Of a stretch of 64,000 nucleotides of DNA, positions 34,130 to 43,053 are shown piece after piece (within the stretch, counting starts at the first letter, position 1; each line of letters opens with the position of its first letter). The stretch comes from JBHJHP01 sp042219855. GTDB taxonomy: Bacteria; Bacteroidota; Bacteroidia; Bacteroidales; UBA5342. Location of the stretch: assembly GCF_042219855.1 (NCBI RefSeq), contig NZ_JBHJHP010000008.1:186001-250000 (forward strand). The letters run 5' to 3'. Both the position numbers and the translations under genes were made by a program. A model generated the notes under the pieces. The model searched no databases. It was not told the origin of the DNA and was given only the letters and a program-made list of their open reading frames with translations.

Positions 34130-36613
34130 TTGAAAATGAATAATTCACTAATTAAGAAAATCCTGAATTACGGTTTGCCGGTAATAATTTTTATATTTAT
34201 CTCATATGCTTATTTCCCCGGATTGCTCGAAGGGAAGTCATTAATGGGACATGATACCAAGGTTGCTACGGCTAAATCCAGTGAAATTGAAAAGTTCAGG
34301 AAAGAATACGGAGAAGAACCGCTTTGGACGAATGCAGTATTCTCCGGGATGCCGGCATATTTTATTTCCACCAGATATACCGCAAATCTTACCCGGTTTG
34401 TTAACAGAATAATAGAATTTGGGAAAAGACCATCCAGTTATCTGATTATTGCGATGTTGTCTTTTTATGTTTTGCTTATTTCATTTGGTGTAAATCCCTG
34501 GTTAAGTATGATTGGTGCTCTCGCCTTTGGATTTACTACAAATACATTTGTGCTTTTGCAGGCAGGACATATGAGTAAGGTGCATACCTACGCCTATATG
34601 GGAGGTTTTGTAGCCGGGTTTATTCTCACATTCAGGGGGAAAAGGATTTTGGGCGCTGCAATGGCAGGAGTATTTTTATCATTGATGATATTGTCGGGTC
34701 ACCCGCAAATGACATATTATACAGGGATTATTGTTCTTATTTATGGCATATTTGAACTTGTTGAAGCTATTAAGCAAAAAACGTATGCTTCATTTCTTAC
34801 AAATGTAGGATTGTTGCTGGTGGCTGTCCTGCTTGCTTTCGGGAGTAATTTCTCAAGACTTTATACGCAATACGAATATCTGAAATACTCCACCCGTGGT
34901 GAATCTGAATTGACAAAGGATAAAACAGTTGCTACCGGGGGATTAGATAAGGATTATATACTTTCATGGAGCAATAGTGTAGCTGAAACTTTTGCATTAA
35001 TGATCCCTGATTTCAGAGCCGGAGGAGCTGCAGATTATAAACCGGAATCTGAGTTTACAAAGCAGGTGTTGCCCGGATTAAAGCAGCAGTTTATACAGTC
35101 AGGAAATTCTGCAAAGGATGCACAGCACGATGCCGAACGTCAGGTGGGATCACTGTTTTACTGGGGTGGCAAACCAACCACAGACGGGCCTATGTATCAT
35201 GGTGCTGTCATTTGTTTTCTCTTTATACTTGGTTTATTCCTTGTGAAAGGTAAGTATAAATGGTGGCTGCTTGTTGCTACTGTACTTTCAATCATGCTTT
35301 CATGGGGAAAATACTTTCCGGCATTGTCGCACTTGTTTATAGACTATTTCCCGATGTATGATAAGTTTCGGGACGTTACCATGTTAATGGTAATTGCACA
35401 GTTTACAATGCCTTTATTGGCTCTACTGGGTATTAATGCTCTGATTAAGGGCGAATATGATAAGCCGAAACTCAAAAAAGCACTTTACTGGAGTTTTGGC
35501 CTCACAGGAGGACTGGCTCTTATATTTGCACTTATTCCATCAATAGCTGGTAATTTTTCCGGTAAATACGATAGTCAGCTGCCCGCAAATCTACTGGAAT
35601 CTTTACGTAGCAGTCGAATTCATGCCTTACGTTCCGATGCCTTCCGTGCTTTCATGTTTATTGCTGTGGCGCTGGCCGGTATATGGGCCTGGATGAGCGG
35701 TAAATTTAAAAAGGAATATTTTTATACACTACTGGCTGTTTTGGTTGTTGCTGATCTCTGGTTTGTGGATCAACGCTATTTAAGCAATAAAGATCTGGTT
35801 CGCCATAAACCCGGAATAGGATATGAACAGACCTATGCCGACAAGATAATTTTAAAAGATAAAGATCCGGACTTTAAAGTATTGAACCTTTCTGTTTCAA
35901 CGTTTAATGATGCGTCCACTTCCAATTATCATTTTTCTATTGGTGGTTACGACGGTGCTAAAATGAGGCGGTATCAGGAGCTGATTGAACATAGTATGAG
36001 CAAAGATATGCAATATATTGCCCAGAATATTAGAACTGAGCAGCTGGATGTATTTCAACATACTCCCATTTTGAATATGCTCAATACGAAATATGTTATT
36101 CTCAGTCCTCAGTCTGCCCCTGCATACAATAAATATGCTTACGGACACGCATGGTTTGTAACAAAGATAGAACTGGTACCAACTGCAGATGCAGAGATTT
36201 TAGCCATGAAAACCTTAAAGCCGGATAAGGAAGCAGTAGTTAATGAACAGTACTCTGATGTCCTCGGTGGATTTGAATTCGTGAGGGACACTTCCGCAAC
36301 AATCAAACTTGAAGAATACCGAACAAATTATCTTAAATATAAATCTCAAAGTAAAACAGATCAACTGGCTGTATTTTCTGAAATCTATTATCCGAAAGGG
36401 TGGGATGCCTTTATTGACGGGAAACCGGTTGAGCATGTGAATGCGGATTATGTACTCAGAGCTCTGCCGGTGCGTGCCGGAGAGCATGTTATTGAATTCA
36501 GGTTTGAACCAAAATCGTACTCAGTAGGTAATAAAGTATCTTTTGCCTCTTCATTACTTCTGATCCTTTTACTGATAGGAGCAGCAGGTAAAGAACTTTT
36601 CAGAAAGAATTAA
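34130..36613 (+). CDS. YfhO family multi-membrane protein
   Basis: The protein has 827 residues (825 if the in-frame ATG at 34136 is used). About a dozen hydrophobic segments cover the first 560 residues, followed by a periplasmic-type C-terminal domain and one last helix near 800-820. MGHDTK, FSGMPAYF and LLQAGHMSKVHTYAYMGGF are the conserved N-terminal marks of the YfhO family, a GT-C-like group; some members take part in glycosylation of lipoteichoic acid or other envelope glycans. It lies between wecB and ftsX, each separated by an intergenic gap. Substrate unknown. Confidence 0.8.
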   Translation: MKMNNSLIKKILNYGLPVIIFIFISYAYFPGLLEGKSLMGHDTKVATAKSSEIEKFRKEYGEEPLWTNAVFSGMPAYFISTRYTANLTRFVNRIIEFGKRPSSYLIIAMLSFYVLLISFGVNPWLSMIGALAFGFTTNTFVLLQAGHMSKVHTYAYMGGFVAGFILTFRGKRILGAAMAGVFLSLMILSGHPQMTYYTGIIVLIYGIFELVEAIKQKTYASFLTNVGLLLVAVLLAFGSNFSRLYTQYEYLKYSTRGESELTKDKTVATGGLDKDYILSWSNSVAETFALMIPDFRAGGAADYKPESEFTKQVLPGLKQQFIQSGNSAKDAQHDAERQVGSLFYWGGKPTTDGPMYHGAVICFLFILGLFLVKGKYKWWLLVATVLSIMLSWGKYFPALSHLFIDYFPMYDKFRDVTMLMVIAQFTMPLLALLGINALIKGEYDKPKLKKALYWSFGLTGGLALIFALIPSIAGNFSGKYDSQLPANLLESLRSSRIHALRSDAFRAFMFIAVALAGIWAWMSGKFKKEYFYTLLAVLVVADLWFVDQRYLSNKDLVRHKPGIGYEQTYADKIILKDKDPDFKVLNLSVSTFNDASTSNYHFSIGGYDGAKMRRYQELIEHSMSKDMQYIAQNIRTEQLDVFQHTPILNMLNTKYVILSPQSAPAYNKYAYGHAWFVTKIELVPTADAEILAMKTLKPDKEAVVNEQYSDVLGGFEFVRDTSATIKLEEYRTNYLKYKSQSKTDQLAVFSEIYYPKGWDAFIDGKPVEHVNADYVLRALPVRAGEHVIEFRFEPKSYSVGNKVSFASSLLLILLLIGAAGKELFRKN

Positions 36614-36644
36614 TTTCGTATTTTTGAGGCTTTAAAAGTAGAAA

Positions 36645-37523
36645 ATGGCAAAAAGAAGAGTCAGACGAAAAAGAGTTGGTGTGGTAAATTCTCATTTTAC
36701 CGTTACAATCAGTATAACTCTGGTTCTTTTTTTAATCGGGATTATGGGTATTCTGATATTCAGCGGGGACCAGATATCAGACTATGTCAGAGAAAATATT
36801 GGATTTTCCATTATTCTTAAAGACGATGCGAAAGATGTGGATGTGCATCGTATACAGAAATACCTGGATGCAACAGAATATGTTAAATCCACGAATTATA
36901 TTGATAAGGAGAAAGCTGCGGAAGAATTACAGAATGAGCTGGGTGAAGATTTTATAGAGTTCCTTGGGTATAATCCTTTGCTGGCTTCAATAGAGGTGAA
37001 ATTAAAAGCAGAATATGCAAATCCGGATAGTCTTCTGGTTATTGAAAATGAATTTAAGGCTTATCCACAGATAAAAGAGGTTATTTATCAAAAAGACCTG
37101 GTAAACCTGGTCAACGAAAACGTGAGAAAAATAACGATTGTTTTGCTGTTATTCTGTTTGCTTTTATTTATTGTCAGTGTGGCACTCATAAACAATACCA
37201 TTCGTCTGGCCATATACTCTCAACGGTTTTTAATTAATACCATGCAGTTGGTGGGAGCTACCAGATCATTTATCCGGCGTCCTTTCGTGAACAGGATCAT
37301 CCTGGACGGCTTAATTGCAGCGGTTCTTGCTATTCTTTTACTAACTGCAGCAATATATTCCATCCAGAATGAATTGAGTGCCATAATCAGCCTGAAAGAT
37401 CTTGATCTGATTGCGATGGTTTATAGCCTGGTGTTGCTTATTGGAATTATTATTTCTCAGATGTCAGCATATTTTGCATTAAATAAATATCTGAGGTTGC
37501 GTTCGGATGAACTCTATTTTTAA
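36645..37523 (+). CDS. ftsX: Cell-division protein FtsX (permease)
   Basis: This 292-residue protein has one N-terminal membrane helix (about 20-42), a periplasmic domain with EKAAEELQNELGEDFIEFLGYNPL, and three C-terminal helices with TIRLAIYSQRFLINTMQLVGAT. That is the FtsX layout. With the ATPase FtsE it controls peptidoglycan hydrolases at the division site. ftsE is not adjacent, as is common in Bacteroidota. Its end overlaps the DUF3098 gene by 17 bp, and it begins a tight run to truB. Confidence 0.92.
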   Translation: MAKRRVRRKRVGVVNSHFTVTISITLVLFLIGIMGILIFSGDQISDYVRENIGFSIILKDDAKDVDVHRIQKYLDATEYVKSTNYIDKEKAAEELQNELGEDFIEFLGYNPLLASIEVKLKAEYANPDSLLVIENEFKAYPQIKEVIYQKDLVNLVNENVRKITIVLLLFCLLLFIVSVALINNTIRLAIYSQRFLINTMQLVGATRSFIRRPFVNRIILDGLIAAVLAILLLTAAIYSIQNELSAIISLKDLDLIAMVYSLVLLIGIIISQMSAYFALNKYLRLRSDELYF

Positions 37524-37797
37524 ATTTAAATATAAAAGAGTGAAAAAAACAGAAATTAATTCAAAAGGAAATCTTCCATTATCGAAACACAATTATGTGT
37601 TGATGCTTATTGGATTGGCGGTCATAATTCTCGGGTATATCCTGATGTCAGGTGGTGGAAGTACAGATCCTAATGTTTTTAACGGAGATGAATTGTACAG
37701 TTTCAGAAGAATTACTTTGGCTCCGATATTAATAGTTGCCGGTTTCATTTTTGAAATATATGCTATTATGAAACGTCCTAAACAGGACGCTGAGTAA
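37507..37797 (+). CDS. DUF3098 family small membrane protein
   Basis: This 96-residue protein has two membrane helices, at about 30-47 (YVLMLIGLAVIILGYILM) and 70-87 (LAPILIVAGFIFEIYAIM), with a short periplasmic or cytosolic loop containing SGGGSTDPNVFNGDELYSF. It matches DUF3098, found next to ftsX in this phylum. Its start lies inside ftsX, so the two are probably made in step. A helper role for FtsX or UppP is possible; no function is known. Confidence 0.85.
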   Translation: MNSIFKFKYKRVKKTEINSKGNLPLSKHNYVLMLIGLAVIILGYILMSGGGSTDPNVFNGDELYSFRRITLAPILIVAGFIFEIYAIMKRPKQDAE

Positions 37798-37809
37798 CAG
37801 ACCTGCTGT

Positions 37810-38592
37810 ATGAATTGGATTGAGGCGTTGATTATCGCTATTGTTGAGGGACTGACTGAATTTCTTCCGATATCTTCAACAGGGCATATGATTATTACCC
37901 AAAAGATATTGGGTATTGAGAATTCAGAATTTGTAAGGGCATTTATCGTTAATATACAATTTGGAGCGATTCTTTCCGTCGTTGTATTGTACTGGAAAAG
38001 ATTTTTTCAGAGTCTGAAGTTTTATTATAAACTGTTTATAGCTTTTATTCCTGCCGCTGTATTCGGATTATTATTCAGTGATATTATTGATGAATTGCTT
38101 GAAAGTGTGGTTGTTGTAGCTGTTTCCCTGGTGCTGGGTGGAATCATACTCGTTTTTGTGGATTCCTGGTTTAAGGATAACAGTAAAAAAGATCAGGAAG
38201 TAACGTATAAAAAATCGTTTATAATTGGTTTGTTTCAGGTTATAGCGATGATACCGGGTGTGTCACGATCGGCATCAACCATAATAGGGGGTATGACACA
38301 AAAGCTGACAAAGAAAAATGCAGCTGAGTTTTCTTTTTTCCTTGCGGTTCCTACCATGTTTGCAGCATCAGGGTATAAATTGCTTGAAAATTATAAATCC
38401 ATCACGACTGATAATATCGGCATCCTTATTTTTGGTAATGTCATTGCATTTATTGTTGCAATGCTGGCCATAAAATCGTTTATATCGTTTTTAACAAAGA
38501 ACGGATTTAAAGCTTTCGGTTATTATCGTATTGTTGTTGGTTTGATTATTCTTATTCTTTTAGCATCGGGTTATCAGTTAAACATCGTTTAA
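37810..38592 (+). CDS. uppP: Undecaprenyl-diphosphate phosphatase
   Basis: This 260-residue multi-helix membrane protein has the two BacA/UppP signatures: EGLTEFLPISSTGH (13-26) and GVSRSASTI in the middle. It dephosphorylates undecaprenyl diphosphate to recycle the lipid carrier of peptidoglycan and surface polysaccharides, and often confers some bacitracin tolerance. It shares one base with the truB start (TAATG). Its place after ftsX and DUF3098 makes a cell-envelope block. Confidence 0.95.
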   Translation: MNWIEALIIAIVEGLTEFLPISSTGHMIITQKILGIENSEFVRAFIVNIQFGAILSVVVLYWKRFFQSLKFYYKLFIAFIPAAVFGLLFSDIIDELLESVVVVAVSLVLGGIILVFVDSWFKDNSKKDQEVTYKKSFIIGLFQVIAMIPGVSRSASTIIGGMTQKLTKKNAAEFSFFLAVPTMFAASGYKLLENYKSITTDNIGILIFGNVIAFIVAMLAIKSFISFLTKNGFKAFGYYRIVVGLIILILLASGYQLNIV

Positions 38593-39284
38593 TGAATTTT
38601 ATTGAGGGTGAGGTATTGGTCCTGAACAAACCGTTAGGATGGACTTCTTTTGATCTTGTTAAGAAAATCCGGATCAGATTACAACAGAAGCTGGGCGTAA
38701 AGAAACTAAAGGTTGGACATGCCGGAACGCTGGACCCTTTGGCAACCGGTGTAATGCTGGTGTGCACGGGAAAGGCAACCAAGCAGATAGAAACATATCA
38801 GGCCGGCGTAAAAGAGTATATTGCCACTATCAAACTTGGAGAAACTACGCCTTCTTTTGATCTTGAGACTAAAACGGACCGGTTGTATCCTTTTGAGCAT
38901 ATCACAAGAGAATCTGTTGACCTGGCGCTTGAGAATTTCAAAGGTGAAATCAGGCAGATTCCCCCGGAGTTTTCAGCAGTTAAAATCAATGGTAAAAGAG
39001 CTTACAAGTATGCAAGAAAAGGGGAAGAAGTAGAAATGAGACCTAAGATTCTGGTGATAGATGAAATTGAAGTTCTTGATTTCAATTTGCCGGTTCTGAC
39101 CCTGCGAATTGTGTGCAGCAAGGGAACGTACATCAGGGCTTTGGCCAGGGATATTGGCATAGAATTAAAGTCTGGTGGTCATTTAATAGCTTTACAACGA
39201 ACCCGTGTTGGAGATTATTCCCTCAGCGATGCCCTTTCGGTAGAGGAATTTGAAAAAAATACAGAAATTTTGAAACAAATATAA
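38592..39284 (+). CDS. truB: tRNA pseudouridine synthase B
   Basis: This 230-residue enzyme makes pseudouridine-55 in tRNA. It has KPLGWTSFDLVKKIR at 13-27, and GHAGTLDPLATGVMLVCTG at about 42-60, where D48 is the catalytic Asp. Later it shows IRQIPPEFSAVKINGKRAYKYAR and KGTYIRALARDIG. It is short at the C-terminus, lacking a full PUA domain, which is common in this phylum. It is the next gene after uppP, and queA, another tRNA-modifying gene, follows 62 bp later. Confidence 0.95.
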   Translation: MNFIEGEVLVLNKPLGWTSFDLVKKIRIRLQQKLGVKKLKVGHAGTLDPLATGVMLVCTGKATKQIETYQAGVKEYIATIKLGETTPSFDLETKTDRLYPFEHITRESVDLALENFKGEIRQIPPEFSAVKINGKRAYKYARKGEEVEMRPKILVIDEIEVLDFNLPVLTLRIVCSKGTYIRALARDIGIELKSGGHLIALQRTRVGDYSLSDALSVEEFEKNTEILKQI

Positions 39285-39346
39285 AAACTTTACGTATAAA
39301 GCACCTGTTGTTTATATGTGAGTCGTATTAAATTGAATAGGAGAAT

Positions 39347-40399
39347 ATGAAACTTTCGAAGTTTAAGTACAAATTACCAAATGAACTTATTGCCTTACAT
39401 CCAGCTTATAATCGTGATGAATCCCGCTTACTTGTTCTGAACAAAGCAACCGGTGATATTGAACACAAAGTATTTAAGGAGATCATCAATTATTTTGATG
39501 ACAAGGATTTACTGATTTTTAACGATACCAAAGTTTTTCCTGCCAGGTTGTATGGGAACAAGGAAAAGACAGGTGCTAAAATCGAGGTGTTTCTGTTACG
39601 TGAGCTGAACAGAGAAAACAGGCTATGGGATGTGTTGGTGGATCCTGCCAGAAAAATCAGAATTGGAAATAAACTCTATTTTGGTGATGATGATAGTCTT
39701 GTTGCTGAAGTTATTGATAATACTACCTCGCGCGGCAGAACATTACGTTTTCTGTATGACGGGCCTTATGATGAGTTTAAAGAGAAACTCTTTGGCCTTG
39801 GTGAGATGCCAATCCCAAAGCATATTCTGAAAAGGGAGGTTGAGCCGGATGATGAAGAAAGGTACCAGACGATTTTTGCTAAGCATGAAGGTGCTGTAGT
39901 CGCTCCAACCGCCGGTTTGCATTTTAGCAGAGAATTGCTTAAGCGATTTGAAATTAAAGGGACTGAATTTGGCTTTGTAACACTTCATGCCGGATTAGGG
40001 AATTTCAGAGAGATTGATGTGGAGGACCTGACAAAGCATAAAATGGATTCTGAACAGATTTTTATTAGTGATGAAGTGGCAAATAAAGTCAACGAGACAA
40101 AAAAAATCAAAAAGAATGTATGTGCCGTGGGTACAACTGTTATGCGCACACTGGAAAGTTCTGTAAGTACGGATGGCTTCCTGAAACCTTACGAGGGATG
40201 GACAAATAAGTTTATTTTCCCGCCGTATGATTTTAGTGTTGCTAATACAATGGTTTCAAACTTTCATATGCCTTATTCTACCTTGTTAATGATGGTAGCT
40301 GCCTTTGGTGGTTATGAACAGGTAATGAATGCATATAATATTGCCGTAAAAGAAAAATACCGTTTTGGTACCTATGGCGATGCAATGTTGGTTATTTGA
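39347..40399 (+). CDS. queA: S-adenosylmethionine:tRNA ribosyltransferase-isomerase
   Basis: This 350-residue enzyme transfers and isomerises the ribosyl part of SAM to preQ1 in tRNA, giving epoxyqueuosine. It shows YKLPNELIALHPAYNRDESRLL, LIFNDTKVFPARLYG, the GEMPIPKHI segment, HEGAVVAPTAGLHF, FVTLHAGLGNF, and YSTLLMMVAAFGG. Length and motifs are typical. No preQ1 riboswitch-like structure was evident in the 62-bp gap upstream. A terminator follows at 40424-40453. Confidence 0.95.
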   Translation: MKLSKFKYKLPNELIALHPAYNRDESRLLVLNKATGDIEHKVFKEIINYFDDKDLLIFNDTKVFPARLYGNKEKTGAKIEVFLLRELNRENRLWDVLVDPARKIRIGNKLYFGDDDSLVAEVIDNTTSRGRTLRFLYDGPYDEFKEKLFGLGEMPIPKHILKREVEPDDEERYQTIFAKHEGAVVAPTAGLHFSRELLKRFEIKGTEFGFVTLHAGLGNFREIDVEDLTKHKMDSEQIFISDEVANKVNETKKIKKNVCAVGTTVMRTLESSVSTDGFLKPYEGWTNKFIFPPYDFSVANTMVSNFHMPYSTLLMMVAAFGGYEQVMNAYNIAVKEKYRFGTYGDAMLVI

Positions 40400-40423
40400 T
40401 TTTATTACAGGATATTTTTTATG

Positions 40424-40453
40424 CCCGGCACGTTTTTTGTGACCGGGTTTTTT
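40424..40453 (+). terminator. Rho-independent terminator after queA
   Basis: CCCGG at 40424-40428 pairs with CCGGG at 40443-40447. The inner bases CAC and GTG add further pairing, and a run of six T follows directly. It lies 25 bp after the queA stop. Confidence 0.75.
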
Positions 40454-40505
40454 ATTCTAAAAGTCTTGTAATCTTTGTAGTTTTGTACCATAAAACATAA
40501 AAAAA

Positions 40506-41246
40506 ATGAAAAAGCTTTTATCTCTACTCTTTTTAATGACCATTGTTTCAGGTTTAAGTGCACAGGTAGATAGTATTAGGGAAGAAACCCGGAATCTTGA
40601 TCCGTTTAACAGGGTTATTGCGGCTCACGGTATAAATGTTAAACTGATCTATAATGACCTTGAAGAAGCACATGTAAAAGTTAAAGGTGCACCGCTGGAA
40701 GATGTCATTACTGAAGTTGAGGATATGACTTTAAAGGTGAGAATGAAAGCTAAACTTTTACAGGACGTTACTGTTATGGTTGATGTTTCTTACAAGCAGG
40801 TAAAGTATATTGAAGCGAATACCGGTGCATACATTGAAACAGTAAGACCTTTGTGGGGCGAGAAGGTTAAGTTGTATGCTATTACAGGTGGTGTTATTAA
40901 GGCAGAATCAACAGTTAGCGAGGTTGAAGCTGTTACTAGTGGAGCATCAACCATAGAAATTTATGGAAAAGCAAAACAATTTGATGCCAATGCTAACCTG
41001 GGAGGAAAAGTTGATGCCTTTGCACTTAAGACAGGGAATGTCAAGGTTAAAAGTAATTCAGGATCAACAATAAACGTGTACTCATCTGATAGCATTCAGG
41101 CAAAAGCTTCGGTAGGTGGTATTATAAATATTAAAGGCGATCCATCTGAAAAAGATTTCAAAACATCTCTTGGAGGTGAAATAAAGGAGATCAAACCCAA
41201 TCCTGCCTTTGGAAAAGATTTGATTAAAGACGAAAATGATAAATAG
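40506..41246 (+). CDS. DUF2807 (putative auto-transporter adhesin, head GIN) domain protein
   Basis: This 246-residue secreted protein has a signal peptide (MKKLLSLLFLMTIVSGLSA) and then the beta-helix-like DUF2807 repeat: FNRVIAAHGINVKLIY, VKYIEANTGAYIETV, VEAVTSGASTIEIYGKA, and KVKSNSGSTINVYSSDSI. The regular spacing of G-A/S-T-I turns suggests a solenoid. The family is abundant in Bacteroidota and its function is unclear. Its stop codon abuts the stop of the convergent CoA-binding gene on a palindrome. Confidence 0.82.
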   Translation: MKKLLSLLFLMTIVSGLSAQVDSIREETRNLDPFNRVIAAHGINVKLIYNDLEEAHVKVKGAPLEDVITEVEDMTLKVRMKAKLLQDVTVMVDVSYKQVKYIEANTGAYIETVRPLWGEKVKLYAITGGVIKAESTVSEVEAVTSGASTIEIYGKAKQFDANANLGGKVDAFALKTGNVKVKSNSGSTINVYSSDSIQAKASVGGIINIKGDPSEKDFKTSLGGEIKEIKPNPAFGKDLIKDENDK

Positions 41247-41699
41247 CTATTTGGGCAAAGTCCCGAAAACCATTTTTATTGTTTTGTGTAGTCTGTGAAT
41301 TCCTTTGGGTTCAGCAAACATAAAAATGCATTCATTTAATATCATTTTAAGGCCAAGTTCGCTGGCCAGATTTAATGTGTTGTCAGTATCACACATTTGT
41401 TGTACCCAAATTGTTTGTATGCCGTTTTTATGCGCTTCTTTTACAACATCGTCTGTGAATTCCTTCGGAGTCAGAATAAGCAACTTGTCAATTCCCGAAG
41501 GTAATGATTTGACGTTCGGGTAACACGTTGTGTTATTCAATTTGTCACAAAACTTATTGATAGGAATTAATTGATAGTCAAGCGTTGATAGCTTGTCATA
41601 TACCTGTCTCCCGAATTTCTTGGGATTTCTAGAAACTCCGGCAACTGCAATAGGTGAGTCCTTGCTTAAAAATTCTTTAATTAATTCAAGTTTAGTCAT
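41247..41699 (-). CDS. CoA-binding protein (YccU-like Rossmann domain)
   Basis: This 150-residue cytoplasmic protein is made of one CoA-binding Rossmann fold: PIAVAGVSRNPKKFGRQVYDKL near the N-terminus, IPINKFCDKL and LILTPKEFTDDVVKEAHKNGIQTIWVQQ. It resembles the N-terminal domain of succinyl-CoA synthetase alpha without the catalytic part. The role of such stand-alone proteins is not settled. It is monocistronic and convergent with the DUF2807 gene, with no bases between stop codons. Confidence 0.85.
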   Translation of the reverse strand: MTKLELIKEFLSKDSPIAVAGVSRNPKKFGRQVYDKLSTLDYQLIPINKFCDKLNNTTCYPNVKSLPSGIDKLLILTPKEFTDDVVKEAHKNGIQTIWVQQMCDTDNTLNLASELGLKMILNECIFMFAEPKGIHRLHKTIKMVFGTLPK

Positions 41700-41769
41700 T
41701 GTAATTCAAGGCTTATGTGTATTACAAAGTTTAAACTTTAAAATAACTTTACAAAATATTTTTTGGGAC

Positions 41770-43053
41770 TTAAAGGTGTTTTTTTAACATTTCTTTTAAA
41801 GTATCTATATCCTTTTTCAATGCATTTCTTTTTCCTCCATTGGCCAGATTTTGCCATGATTGTTTAAATATTCGTATATATCTCAGGGAATATGATCCAA
41901 GTGGGAATAACGCTATAAATACTGCAAATGAAATCCATGTATTGGATAATAAAAAGAATGGCATTATTAGAAAGGCAAATAGTGCATATGAAACCGGAGC
42001 GCCTATTAACATGAAGATAAATTTGTAGGAGCTTTCAAACTGCCGGTCTTTGAGATTGCGATAAAGAAACCATGCCGGGAGTCTGAATAGGCCGGTTGGT
42101 AAAAAACCTGCCAGGAACAGAGGAAGACCTATGAGAAGTTCTGTCATCACTGCTAAGTTAATTCTGTTGGCTATAGATAAGTCTTCTGCATGTAGCTTTG
42201 CTTGTTTCAACTTTGAGTGTAAGTCTTGTGCTGCGTTAAAAAGCTCTGTTTTAATCTCAGGCTTTACTTTTGTTATATGTTTAACGAAAGCCTGTGCTTT
42301 GGTCAGATAATTACGTGAATTCTTTATTGATTGAGTGTCATCATGTAAATTAAGCAGCAAAACAATTTCATCGTAGTGCTCTGTATCCTTAATATCTAAT
42401 ATCAGAGGCTTAATGCCCTCAGCTATTTTATCGCGAAGTGTAATATGGGCTTTTTGAGGATTTGAATTAAACTCCTCCCTGAATCCGTCAACATCTATTG
42501 ACTTGCCAAAGTTTACCCATAAGTCAGCGTTGAATCCATAGTAATCGCTGTAATGAATTCCTACAGGAACGATCTTAAGATTAAGTTTGAAGTTGTTTTT
42601 TTCTTCTGCCAGTAGTGCAATTCTTGGAATACCTTTTTTTAACGGAAGGAGAAAATTCTGACCGTGATGTCTTGCTTCCGGAAACAGAGCGAGCTGCTTG
42701 TTTGCTTCCAGAACTCCAATGGACTCATTAAATGTTGAGTCGTTATTTCCCAGTGATTTTATGCCATCTCTTACCCGGTATACCGGAAGTATTTTCAGAA
42801 ATCGCAGGACTGGCCTGTTTATCGCACTCCGGAAAATATCGGCTCTTGCCAGAAAGACCGGCTGGAGAGGCGTTGTTAACAGTACAGCCAGGGGATCCAT
42901 TAATGCATTCTGATGATTTGGGCCGAATATTATAGGATCACCAACGGGAATGTTTTCCAGGCCTGAAATATAAACACGCCTGTAAAAGAGCCGGTGTATA
43001 ATTTTTACATAACCCTTGAAAAATGCGTAAGGTTTTGACGTTTGATGTATCAT
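41770..43053 (-). CDS. 1-acyl-sn-glycerol-3-phosphate acyltransferase-like protein (PlsC family)
   Basis: This 427-residue protein starts at ATG 43053, in an ATGA overlap with the BASS transporter stop. The acyltransferase domain fills the N-terminal half: GPNHQNALMDPL holds the catalytic His and Asp, ARADIF follows, and LFPEARHHG is the glycerol-phosphate motif. Here His and Asp are separated by five residues rather than the usual four, a spacing I associate with yeast Gpt2/Sct1-type enzymes. The C-terminal half has hydrophobic helices (about 295-400). It would acylate glycerol phosphate or lyso-lipids at the inner membrane. Confidence 0.82.
   Translation of the reverse strand: MIHQTSKPYAFFKGYVKIIHRLFYRRVYISGLENIPVGDPIIFGPNHQNALMDPLAVLLTTPLQPVFLARADIFRSAINRPVLRFLKILPVYRVRDGIKSLGNNDSTFNESIGVLEANKQLALFPEARHHGQNFLLPLKKGIPRIALLAEEKNNFKLNLKIVPVGIHYSDYYGFNADLWVNFGKSIDVDGFREEFNSNPQKAHITLRDKIAEGIKPLILDIKDTEHYDEIVLLLNLHDDTQSIKNSRNYLTKAQAFVKHITKVKPEIKTELFNAAQDLHSKLKQAKLHAEDLSIANRINLAVMTELLIGLPLFLAGFLPTGLFRLPAWFLYRNLKDRQFESSYKFIFMLIGAPVSYALFAFLIMPFFLLSNTWISFAVFIALFPLGSYSLRYIRIFKQSWQNLANGGKRNALKKDIDTLKEMLKKHL

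Noticed and set aside
39285..39346. PreQ1 riboswitch in front of queA
   Set aside because: The gap is only 62 bp and I could not draw the small pseudoknot typical of that riboswitch.
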